This document shows positions 21,760 to 29,537 of a stretch of 32,820 nt of DNA, in pieces. Origin of the DNA: Microsaccharimonas sp964523145 (lineage in GTDB: Bacteria > Patescibacteriota > Saccharimonadia > Saccharimonadales > Saccharimonadaceae). The stretch covers positions 1 to 32,820 of the forward strand of contig CAZFYB010000008.1 in NCBI GenBank assembly GCA_964523145.1, read 5' to 3'. The translations under genes were made by a program, and so were the position numbers. Under the pieces are notes generated by a model. It was not told the origin of the DNA and made no database searches. It was given only the letters and a program-made list of their open reading frames with translations. Within the stretch, counting starts at the first letter, position 1; each line of letters begins with the position of its first letter.

Positions 21760-21806
21760 AAGCGACAAGAAAACCATAAGCGACATGCATTTTCCCTGTG
21801 TGATTG

Positions 21807-21815
21807 TGCTATAAT
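21807..21815 (+). promoter_or_regulatory. Extended -10 promoter of the ATPase operon (leaderless)
   Basis: TGC followed by the consensus TATAAT (21810-21815), 7 nt before the ATG at 21823. Confidence 0.7.
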
Positions 21816-21822
21816 TTCAGAT

Positions 21823-22251
21823 ATGCAGCCCGAGAATTCTCAGCCGGTGCCACTAGGCCCAGAACAGCTTCCGCCACCCGCCCTTAACGGCGAGCGTGTC
21901 CCGGTATTACCAAAGATTGAGACGGGCATTGAAAAGGGAGCAGAGCACAAAGAACAAGCAGCCGAGGCCGGGGCCCAAGTTGCCGATGCAGCCAGTTTGG
22001 CGACACCAGCAGCACTACCAGTGCCTGTACCTCCACCGGTAGTGGCTGATCCTGCACAGCAGCAGCCAAGCACCACAGGGCCGATGGTAGCAGCCGATGA
22101 GGACGTCATCGAGAAGGAATGGATCGATAAAGCCAAGCAGATTATCGAACAAACCAAAGACGACCCCCATGCGCGCACCGTGAAGGTAAACGAGTTACAG
22201 CGAGATTACCTACAAAAGCGATACGGCAAAGTGGTCGGCGCGAGCGAATAA
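21823..22251 (+). CDS. Pro/Ala-rich protein upstream of the secretion ATPase, unknown function
   Basis: A 142-residue soluble protein. Residues 1-95 are low-complexity, rich in Pro, Ala, Gln and Glu (LPVPVPPPVV, QQQPSTTGP), and probably disordered. Residues of about 98-140 are charged and helical (EKEWIDKAKQIIEQTKDDP, VNELQRDYLQKRYG). There is no signal peptide or membrane segment. It ends 37 nt before the GTG of the ATPase gene and shares its leaderless promoter. The Pro-rich character is also seen in the ATPase C-terminus. It could be an adaptor of that ATPase, which is inference. Confidence 0.75.
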   Translation: MQPENSQPVPLGPEQLPPPALNGERVPVLPKIETGIEKGAEHKEQAAEAGAQVADAASLATPAALPVPVPPPVVADPAQQQPSTTGPMVAADEDVIEKEWIDKAKQIIEQTKDDPHARTVKVNELQRDYLQKRYGKVVGASE

Positions 22252-22288
22252 GCCGAATAGGCACACGAAAGACGGAGAAGAGGGAACA

Positions 22289-25150
22289 GTGTTGGGATTC
22301 ATTATTACAGTAATAGTCATCTTGCTTGCTGCGGCTGGTGTAGGTGCGTTTGTGTATATGCAATACCGCAAGGTGCTCCGTGAAGCTAAAAATTATGAAC
22401 GCGGCCTTAAAATGGTACCGCTTTATATTCATATCCCTCCAATGAGTTCAGATATTGATGGTGGTGGGCGTGACGAGCGTGACCTTACCGAAGAAGTATT
22501 GAGTCAGGCGCAGGTGATGTATAACATTATCGCCAGCACTGCGACCAAAGGCTTTAAAAGCAAAATTTACGGCCAACGGCACATTTCATTCGAGATTGTC
22601 GCTCATGAAGGCCTTGTACATTATTATGCAGTTGTCCCCGTATCATTAATTGACGTTATTCAACAGGCGGTATCGGCGGCATATCCATCGGCCCGGCTTG
22701 AAGAAGTCAGTGAGCGTAACATTTTTAGCCCGGCTGGCCGGATGAGTGGCACGATTGGGGGAGAATTCACCTTGAAGAAAGATATGGCCTACCCAATCGC
22801 TACCTATCAAGAAGCCAAGCGTGATGCGGCTCGAGCACTTTTGAACGCACTTTCGAGCGCAACCCGTGAAGATGGAGTGGGGGTACAAATCCTCATTCGT
22901 CCTGCACAAGAGGGTTGGGCGAAGAGCGCCGCAGCAGTAGCCGAATCGATCCGTAAGAACAAAGGCAAGAAAACGGGCGGTCTTTCACAGCTAAGCGGTG
23001 TTATGGAAGCGTTATGGAAACCACCTGAAACAGGTGAAACGAAACCTGAAGACAAACAGTTGAACTCACTTGAACAATCGATGGTTGATGCAATTGAAGA
23101 TAAAACGCGCTACCCGGCTTACGAAGTATTGATCCGGGTTGTGGCTTCGTCTAATACCGCCGGTCGCTCGCAGGCACTCATGAATAATGTCGTGTCGGCC
23201 TTTTCGTTATTTGATTCAGCAACGAATAATGGTTTTAAGTTTGCTGTTTCTAAAAACATTGAAGAATTTGTCACAGCCTATATATTTAGGTTCTTCCCAC
23301 AAGAAGTAAACCAGAATGTCTTAAATACAGTTGAACTTGCTACGATATTTCATTTACCTACCCAGAATTCTATTCCTACTTCACAGGTGACTCGCCAGGC
23401 AGCAAAACAGGTTGATGGCCCAACGGCAATTATGGACGAGGGATTCTTACTGGGGTACAACGAGTACCGTGGTACAAAAAAGCAAATCCGCCTGGGCAAT
23501 AAAGATCGCCGCCGTCATACCTATATTATTGGACAAACCGGTACGGGTAAGTCGAAGCTGCTCGAGAACTTAGCGTACCAAGACATGATGGATGGTAAGG
23601 GCTTTGCCTTTATTGACCCGCACGGTGATTCGGCAGAGGAATTACTTGGTATGGTGCCAAAAGAGCGTGTAGAGGATGTGATTTACTTTAGCCCAGGTGA
23701 CATGGAAATGCCGATTGGGCTAAACCTGTTTGAATTCGACAACCAAGACCAACGTGATTTCATTATTCAAGAAACAATTGCCATGTTGTACCGTTTGTAC
23801 GACCCAGGTCATACCGGTATTATTGGTCCACGATTTGAATCATGGTTCCGTAATGCTGCGTTAACAGTAATGGCCGATCCTGAAGGTTCATCATTCCTAG
23901 ACGTGCAACAGGTATTCATCGACCAAGCCTTTGCCGATGAAAAAATCAAGCACCTTACTTCACAAACCGTGCTGGATTTCTGGAACAAAGAGATGGCCCA
24001 GACAACCGAATCGGCCAAAGGCGAGATGCTTGGTTGGTTTGCCAGTAAGTTCGGCGCCTTTCTTGCTAATGACATGATGCGTAATATCATCGGTCAAACC
24101 AAGAGCGGTTTTAACCTGCGCGACATTATGGATAATAATAAAATCCTGCTCGTGAACCTTTCTAAAGGGCGAGTAGGTGAGTTGAACTCGCAGCTCCTCG
24201 GTATGATTTTTGTGATGAAATTTAATGCTGCTGCCATGGGCCGAGCTGACATGCCCGAAAGCGAACGTAAAGACTTTAGCCTTTATGTTGATGAGTTCCA
24301 AAACTTTGCTACCGATAGTTTCTCGACTATTCTGTCTGAGGCGCGTAAGTATCGATTAAGTTTAATCCTTGCCAACCAATTTATGACACAGCTTACTGAT
24401 CAGATTCGTGAAGCGATTCTCGGTAACATCGGTACCGTTATTAGTGGACGTATTGGTATTACTGATGCTGAAATACTGGCTAAAAAGTTCGCTCCGACTT
24501 TTGATGCTGAAGACCTCGCGCGTTTACCAAACTTCCAAACGATTGCTTCAGTGATGATTCAAGACGTTCCATCGGCTGCATTTAGTATGTCGTTATTACC
24601 TCCGCTTGGGCAGCCAAATCCTCAGCTACGAGATGCATTAAAGAAGTTATCGGCAACAAAATACGGTTCACCACGTGCCGAGGTGGAGCAACATTTCTTT
24701 AAGCGAATGAGTATTGGTGATACGATGCGCCGCGAAAAAATGGAGGCCCTTAAAAAGGCACAGGAAGAGCGTATGGCGGCTTTCCAAAGTAAAGGTCCTA
24801 GTTCACTCGGATCACCTGCAAGCGGCCCTACAGGTCCTGTAAATAGCCCACAAGGCCCACTATCTGCAAGCCCTGGTGCACCAGCAGCGGCGCCTTCCTT
24901 CCTTGATGATTGGTTGGCTAAGCGTCAACAGCTCACCACCCAAAAGGCACCCCAAGCAGCACCGTTAAACCCTGCCTTTGGACCAACTGTTCCTACACCT
25001 GTTCCTACACCTGTTCCTACACCTGTTCCGCAGCCTATTAAAAAGGTTGAAGACGCTCCACGGCCAGCTCAACCAGCAGAACCTGAAAAGCTCCACATAC
25101 GCGATACGAGCGCGAATAGTGATGATGGTGTGTCGGTCAAACTACGATAA
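22289..25150 (+). CDS. HerA/VirD4-like secretion or conjugation ATPase, membrane-anchored
   Basis: A 953-residue protein starting at GTG 22289, with an AGAGGG-type ribosome-binding site. Residues 3-24 form a transmembrane helix. About 40-400 form an N-terminal region rich in beta/alpha structure without a motif I know. The RecA-like motor follows: Walker A GQTGTGKS (415-422), FIDPHGDS (442-449), and Walker B LYVDEFQ (665-671), then ILANQFMTQL, a TraG/VirD4 C-terminal-like sensor region. Residues of about 790-953 are Pro/Ala-rich and disordered, with a TPVP repeat. It resembles type IV coupling proteins and DNA pumps that use ATP to move DNA or protein across the membrane. No VirB4, VirB6 or relaxase gene is in the window, so the substrate is open. 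Confidence 0.83.
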   Translation: MLGFIITVIVILLAAAGVGAFVYMQYRKVLREAKNYERGLKMVPLYIHIPPMSSDIDGGGRDERDLTEEVLSQAQVMYNIIASTATKGFKSKIYGQRHISFEIVAHEGLVHYYAVVPVSLIDVIQQAVSAAYPSARLEEVSERNIFSPAGRMSGTIGGEFTLKKDMAYPIATYQEAKRDAARALLNALSSATREDGVGVQILIRPAQEGWAKSAAAVAESIRKNKGKKTGGLSQLSGVMEALWKPPETGETKPEDKQLNSLEQSMVDAIEDKTRYPAYEVLIRVVASSNTAGRSQALMNNVVSAFSLFDSATNNGFKFAVSKNIEEFVTAYIFRFFPQEVNQNVLNTVELATIFHLPTQNSIPTSQVTRQAAKQVDGPTAIMDEGFLLGYNEYRGTKKQIRLGNKDRRRHTYIIGQTGTGKSKLLENLAYQDMMDGKGFAFIDPHGDSAEELLGMVPKERVEDVIYFSPGDMEMPIGLNLFEFDNQDQRDFIIQETIAMLYRLYDPGHTGIIGPRFESWFRNAALTVMADPEGSSFLDVQQVFIDQAFADEKIKHLTSQTVLDFWNKEMAQTTESAKGEMLGWFASKFGAFLANDMMRNIIGQTKSGFNLRDIMDNNKILLVNLSKGRVGELNSQLLGMIFVMKFNAAAMGRADMPESERKDFSLYVDEFQNFATDSFSTILSEARKYRLSLILANQFMTQLTDQIREAILGNIGTVISGRIGITDAEILAKKFAPTFDAEDLARLPNFQTIASVMIQDVPSAAFSMSLLPPLGQPNPQLRDALKKLSATKYGSPRAEVEQHFFKRMSIGDTMRREKMEALKKAQEERMAAFQSKGPSSLGSPASGPTGPVNSPQGPLSASPGAPAAAPSFLDDWLAKRQQLTTQKAPQAAPLNPAFGPTVPTPVPTPVPTPVPQPIKKVEDAPRPAQPAEPEKLHIRDTSANSDDGVSVKLR
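24989..25029 (+). repeat. 12-bp tandem repeat encoding TPVP
   Basis: Three copies of GTTCCTACACCT in exact tandem plus a partial fourth. They keep the reading frame and encode a Pro-rich linker near the C-terminus of the ATPase. Copy number could vary by slippage without frameshift. Confidence 0.85.
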
Positions 25151-25161
25151 ATAGAATAACT

Positions 25162-25203
25162 CAATAAAAAATAGCGAGCTCACACACTCGCTATTTTTTA
25201 TTG
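25162..25203. terminator. Bidirectional terminator between convergent genes
   Basis: A perfect 17-bp stem (CAATAAAAAATAGCGAG with its complement) and an 8-nt loop. A/T tracts on both sides serve the ATPase (plus) and the two-helix membrane protein (minus). Confidence 0.9.
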
Positions 25204-25213
25204 AAAAAGGTGA

Positions 25214-25804
25214 CTACGCTTTTTTACCGGTAATCATCACTTTGAAGAAATCGTAAAGAAGGCCAAGTACCCAACCAACGATAAAGGCACCGATGGTTTC
25301 AAAGCCAGATAGTACGTATCCGTAGTGCTTAGCAATCAGGTACACGGCAAGTACTGCAATGAAAGCTACAACTGCTCCTGAAAGGATAGCGTTAGGTCGG
25401 GCGATCGTACCACCGACAACATCGCTCGTCTTCTCAACGATAGGGTTATGAATAACCTTACTAAACGCTCGTTGTGAAGGAGGGAGCTCAGCTTGCAACT
25501 TACTCATGTGCTGCTTGTAGCTGGCTTTCTTTTGCTTCTTGTTGACGACACCGTGGCGTTGCTTAGCAGGGGCAGAAGCATCTTTGCCCAGTTTCTTTTC
25601 TGCACTGCCTTGTTCAACACTGACAGCTTCTTTGAGGGCTTCGATTTTAGCGTTTTCAACCGCTTTTTCGCCGTTCTCTATTTTGCCTTTTTCAGCAGCT
25701 TGTTCAATAGCGTTCTCGGCATTTTTATATGCTTCAAGTACTTCTGGTGAAAGCTCTTTATCGTTACGAGCTTCTGGTGATTGAGTAGGGAGCTGTTCGC
25801 TCAT
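25214..25804 (-). CDS. Membrane protein with long charged cytoplasmic region, unknown function
   Basis: A 196-residue protein. Residues 1-110 are charged, helical and Ala/Glu/Lys-rich, and likely coiled-coil or disordered. A basic stretch (KQRHGVVNKKQKKASYKQH) follows. Two hydrophobic segments lie at about 142-163 and 168-190, and the tail is basic. The family is not recognised. Its ATG overlaps the TAA of the DUF11/LPQTG gene (TAATG), so it is translationally coupled to the surface protein and could help export or anchor it. The gene ends in a strong terminator facing the ATPase. Confidence 0.78.
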   Translation of the reverse strand: MSEQLPTQSPEARNDKELSPEVLEAYKNAENAIEQAAEKGKIENGEKAVENAKIEALKEAVSVEQGSAEKKLGKDASAPAKQRHGVVNKKQKKASYKQHMSKLQAELPPSQRAFSKVIHNPIVEKTSDVVGGTIARPNAILSGAVVAFIAVLAVYLIAKHYGYVLSGFETIGAFIVGWVLGLLYDFFKVMITGKKA

Positions 25805-27360
25805 TAGATGGTTCCTCCGTTAATGTCGCGGCGAATAAGACGAACTTCTGTACCAAGTTGTCGTGACCTGAAGTAGAAGAAGGCAACTACGGCAAGCACG
25901 ATTCCTGCAAAGATCATGTTTTCGCGTGGTCCGGTTTGTGGTAATTCTGGTACGATTTGTTCAATTACCTTTGGTGGTGCACAGGTAACCGGGATGATGA
26001 CATCGTTTCCGAAGATGTTTTCAATCTTACAGTCGTATGAACTTGCGTCACTGATTCCTTGTGGGGTTGCAGGGATGGTGCTAAGAATTTGTACGGTGAA
26101 GGTGCGAACTTCTTTAGCGCCGGCTTTCAAGGTAATAGTAGGCCAAGAAAGGTTACGGGTCGTTTCGTTGTACGTTGCGCCACCTTTATCAATAAGTGTC
26201 GCGTATTCAAGGGTGTCGCCGATGTTGTCTTCAAGCTTCACTTCTTTTGGTGACCCACCTTTATTTTCAGCAGTCAGGGTGAAGGTGATGCGATCACTTT
26301 CTTTGGCTGTTGTTTTAGTAGCATCAATGTTTCCTTGAGAAATGTTAGTCGCTGTTTTTGAGAGGATAACGTTTGGTGGAGGAAGTGTACAGCCTACGGG
26401 GACGGTGACTGAGCTGCCGCTAAACACATTGGTGAGTTTACATTCAGTTTGGGTCGTTTCAAGGCTGGCTTTCATTTTCACCGAGAACGTTTTAACGACT
26501 GATGCACCAGGCCCAAGGTTAACTGAAGGCCATGACAATACTTGAGTTGTTGCATTGAAAGTACCGCCGCCGTTATCGGTAAGTGTAGAGAACTTTAAGG
26601 TATCGGCAAGGCTATCACTGAGGTCGATAGTTTTTGCCGTACCGCCGGTGTTTTGAGCGGTAAGTTTAAAGGTAAGGGTGTCGTTTACCTTTGCCGTTGT
26701 TTTTGTTGCATCAACATTACCTTGGGTAACGTTAGTTGTTGTTTTTGAGGCAACAATGTTAGCAGGGGCAGGGGGAGGTGGCGGTGGTGAAGGGTAGATG
26801 TCGGTGACAAGGTTGCCGCAGGCTTGCATAATTGCGAACCAACCGATGCGTTCTGAGTAACCGATATATCCGTATACATCAAGGCTACGTGAATTTAATG
26901 TACTTAGTGGGCGCCCGTAGGCAGTAGTAACTGGTGTACCGTTACCGTCAGGGATGGTCACCGCAGTCGAACCGGCTCGAGCTTCATAGCCCCAACCAAT
27001 TTTATCTCCGACTTTAAACGAACCAAAGCTTGCGCCAGCAATTTGAGCTCGTGTAATGCCAAAGTAGTTCATGGTGTCTTGAAGACGGCGATCGTTGCGG
27101 TCGTAAGGCGCGAGGAAGTTATTGATTGATCGGCCTGAGCCGACACCAATACCACCAGGAACCATATCTCCAGGGTTTGATGCGTTCGCTGATTCAGGGG
27201 GTTGGAATACTACCAAACTTTGAACCACGAGGGCTAGTGCGACAAACACCAAGCCAAGCCGGCGAGTGGTTTGCTCTTTACGTAGGCGCTTAGCGTAAAA
27301 GCTAAGTTGACCCACGAGTGCTGGGCTAAATGAAAGTTGGGATACTAGCTTTCGAAACAT
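25804..27360 (-). CDS. DUF11-repeat surface protein with LPQTG anchor
   Basis: 518 residues from the ATG at 27360; an in-frame ATG at 27411 lies upstream of the predicted transcript start. Residues of about 35-53 form a hydrophobic signal segment after a basic N-terminus, ending near ANASN. Residues 60-190 are a unique domain with NYFGIT, WGYEARAG and YIGYSERIGWFAIMQACG. A polyproline linker (SPPPPPPAP) follows, then two similar DUF11-type beta repeats (about 203-325 and 331-460) that share TQGNVDATKTTAK / SQGNIDATKTTAK starts and a Cys pair each. LPQTG (473-477), a hydrophobic segment and a basic tail complete a sortase-type C-terminus. It should be exported and anchored at the cell surface. 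No sortase gene is in the window. Confidence 0.85.
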   Translation of the reverse strand: MFRKLVSQLSFSPALVGQLSFYAKRLRKEQTTRRLGLVFVALALVVQSLVVFQPPESANASNPGDMVPGGIGVGSGRSINNFLAPYDRNDRRLQDTMNYFGITRAQIAGASFGSFKVGDKIGWGYEARAGSTAVTIPDGNGTPVTTAYGRPLSTLNSRSLDVYGYIGYSERIGWFAIMQACGNLVTDIYPSPPPPPPAPANIVASKTTTNVTQGNVDATKTTAKVNDTLTFKLTAQNTGGTAKTIDLSDSLADTLKFSTLTDNGGGTFNATTQVLSWPSVNLGPGASVVKTFSVKMKASLETTQTECKLTNVFSGSSVTVPVGCTLPPPNVILSKTATNISQGNIDATKTTAKESDRITFTLTAENKGGSPKEVKLEDNIGDTLEYATLIDKGGATYNETTRNLSWPTITLKAGAKEVRTFTVQILSTIPATPQGISDASSYDCKIENIFGNDVIIPVTCAPPKVIEQIVPELPQTGPRENMIFAGIVLAVVAFFYFRSRQLGTEVRLIRRDINGGTI

Positions 27361-27401
27361 AATGATATTTTTTTGTTTTTTATTAGAGAACCTCTGGTAG
27401 A

Positions 27402-27431
27402 ACATTAGCATAAGAAATATGTTCAGCGCAA
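27402..27431 (-). promoter_or_regulatory. Promoter of the LPQTG operon
   Basis: On the minus strand, -35 TTGCGC (27431-27426), an 18-nt spacer and an extended -10 TGC-TAATGT (27407-27402). This supports the start at 27360. Confidence 0.55.
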
Positions 27432-27478
27432 GCCTATTTATGATATATTTTGTGTTCAGTGTTGTACTTGCGTGTTTG

Positions 27479-27487
27479 TGGTATAAT
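27479..27487 (+). promoter_or_regulatory. Extended -10 promoter of gyrB-gyrA
   Basis: TGG followed by the consensus TATAAT (27482-27487). The leader is about 65 nt, with a GGGGAG...AAAAGG purine region before the ATG at 27559. Confidence 0.7.
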
Positions 27488-27558
27488 AAGCGCAGACATT
27501 ACGACCGGTGGGCGGCCGAAAAAAGTTTCCGTGAATAGGGGAGAAAAGGTAGATTAGT

Positions 27559-29535
27559 ATGGCTCAAAAAACAGATAATTCATATGATGGATCACAGATT
27601 CAGGTTCTTGAAGGCCTCGAGCCTGTCCGTAAGCGACCGGGTATGTACATCGGAAGCACCGGCTTCGATGGTGTACACCACTTAATTAAAGAGATTGCCG
27701 ACAACTCAATCGATGAAGCGATCGCTGGCTACGCTACTAAGGTAGAAGTAGTTATTTTAGCTGATGGTGGTATGCGTATTAGCGATAATGGTCGTGGTAT
27801 TCCAGTCGACAAACACCCAAAAACTGGGCTTTCTACTCTCGAGACCGTACTGACCGTACTGCACGCTGGTGGTAAGTTTGGCGGTGGTGGCTATAAGGTA
27901 TCTTCTGGGCTTCACGGTGTTGGTTCGAGTGTAGTAAACGCACTTTCTACCCTTATGATTGCTGAAGTGGTCCAAAAAGGGCAGTTGTATCGCATCGAAT
28001 TCGAACGCGGTGGTACAAAAGTTCCCTTCAAGAAGGTGGGTCCAACTGATCGCCTTAATGGGACTACCATTACTTTTTATCCAGACCCTACTATCTTTAA
28101 AGAAACAGTTACCTTTGATTACAAATGGGTTGTTGATTACCTTCGGCACCAAGCCTACCTTACAAAGGGTGTGTATGTATCAGTGGTTGACGAACGAACT
28201 TCTGAGCGTTCTGCTTTTTACTTCGAAGGCGGTATTCAAAGCTACGTAAAACACCTTAATATCGGTAAAGACGTAGTCACTGACAGTATTTTCTATGTTG
28301 AGAAGCAAATCGAAGACTCAATGGTAGAAATTGCCGTTCAATATAATGAAACATACGTAGAAATGGTGAAGCCATTTGCCAATAACGTGCTCACCCCCGA
28401 TGGCGGTACGCACTTAATTGGGTTCCGTACGGCTATGACCCGGGTGATTAACGAGTATGCGCGTAAAACCAGCTTACTGAAAGAAAAAGAAGATAACCTT
28501 ACTGGTGATGATATCCGTGAAGGTTTGACAGCTATTATCCTTGTAAAGCTCCCTGATCCACAATTTGAGGGGCAAACCAAGAACAAGCTCGGTAACCCAG
28601 AGGTTCGCCGCTACGTTGAACAAGTGATGAACGAGTATTTCTCGTATTATCTTGATGAAAACCCAGCAGTCGCTAAGAAAATCGTTGGTAAGGCTTTGCT
28701 TGCAGCTCGTGCCCGTAAAGCGGCTCGTGCGGCTCGCGATAACGTTATTCGTAAGGGTGCACTTGATGGGCTTAGCCTTCCAGGTAAGTTGTCGGACTGT
28801 TCAAGCAAAGACCCAACTGAATCTGAAATCTACATCGTAGAGGGTGACTCAGCGGGTGGATCAGCTAAATCTGGCCGCGACAGCCGTACGCAGGCAATTT
28901 TGCCACTCCGTGGTAAGGTACTGAACGTTGAACGTGCTCGCCTCGACCGTATGCTTGGCAACAACGAAATTGTTAGCCTGATTAAGGCGCTTGGTGTTGG
29001 TATTAGTGACCAATTCGATATTAACGGCCTCCGTTATCACCGTATTGTGATTATGACTGACGCCGATGTCGACGGTAGCCACATTTCTACACTACTGTTG
29101 ACCTTCTTGTTTAGGTACATGCGTGAAGTGATTGATGGTGGATTTGTGTATCTTGCAAAACCACCACTGTTCCTTTTGCGCCAAGGTACGAAAAAAGAGT
29201 ATGCCTACAGCGATGAAGAGCGTGACTCAATTTTGAAGCGCATGATTACTGAGCGAAAAGAGAAGGGCGTTAATATTGACCCTGAAGCTGATATCAATAA
29301 ACAAGCCGGCGTAACACTGCTGCAGCGCTACAAGGGTCTTGGTGAGATGGATGCTGAACAGTTATGGGATACCACTATGAACCCTGAAAACCGCGTGTTG
29401 ATTCAGGTGAAGGTGGAAGATGCCGAAAAAAGTGACGCAATTTTTACAAAGTTAATGGGTGATCAAGTTGATTTACGTAAAAGCTTTATCCAGAGCCGTG
29501 CTAAATCACTTAATATTGCCGACTTGGATGTTTAA
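27559..29535 (+). CDS. gyrB: DNA gyrase subunit B
   Basis: A 658-residue protein of typical length for the short gyrB form. The GHKL ATPase part has EIADNSIDEA (Mg/ATP site), GRGIPVDKHPKTG, and the lid GGKFGGGGYKVSSGLHGVG. The TOPRIM part has IVEGDSAGGSAKSGRD and LPLRGKVLNVE, then MTDADVDGSHI, which binds the catalytic Mg. The C-terminal RYKGLGEM follows. It uses ATP to drive strand passage in the A2B2 gyrase. Two nt separate it from gyrA, so both are in one operon. A ParE identity is less likely because the neighbour has a GyrA box. Confidence 0.97.
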   Translation: MAQKTDNSYDGSQIQVLEGLEPVRKRPGMYIGSTGFDGVHHLIKEIADNSIDEAIAGYATKVEVVILADGGMRISDNGRGIPVDKHPKTGLSTLETVLTVLHAGGKFGGGGYKVSSGLHGVGSSVVNALSTLMIAEVVQKGQLYRIEFERGGTKVPFKKVGPTDRLNGTTITFYPDPTIFKETVTFDYKWVVDYLRHQAYLTKGVYVSVVDERTSERSAFYFEGGIQSYVKHLNIGKDVVTDSIFYVEKQIEDSMVEIAVQYNETYVEMVKPFANNVLTPDGGTHLIGFRTAMTRVINEYARKTSLLKEKEDNLTGDDIREGLTAIILVKLPDPQFEGQTKNKLGNPEVRRYVEQVMNEYFSYYLDENPAVAKKIVGKALLAARARKAARAARDNVIRKGALDGLSLPGKLSDCSSKDPTESEIYIVEGDSAGGSAKSGRDSRTQAILPLRGKVLNVERARLDRMLGNNEIVSLIKALGVGISDQFDINGLRYHRIVIMTDADVDGSHISTLLLTFLFRYMREVIDGGFVYLAKPPLFLLRQGTKKEYAYSDEERDSILKRMITERKEKGVNIDPEADINKQAGVTLLQRYKGLGEMDAEQLWDTTMNPENRVLIQVKVEDAEKSDAIFTKLMGDQVDLRKSFIQSRAKSLNIADLDV

Positions 29536-29537
29536 TC

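Noticed and set aside
21840..22178. A 112-codon minus-strand frame opposite the Pro/Ala-rich gene.
   Set aside because: It is a shadow of the GC-rich, Pro/Ala-coding plus strand. The plus-strand gene has a consensus leaderless promoter and leads into the ATPase gene.
24989..25029. Tandem repeats considered as a CRISPR array.
   Set aside because: The 12-bp units lie directly head to tail without spacers and inside a coding frame. No CRISPR array, IS element or integrase was found anywhere in the window.
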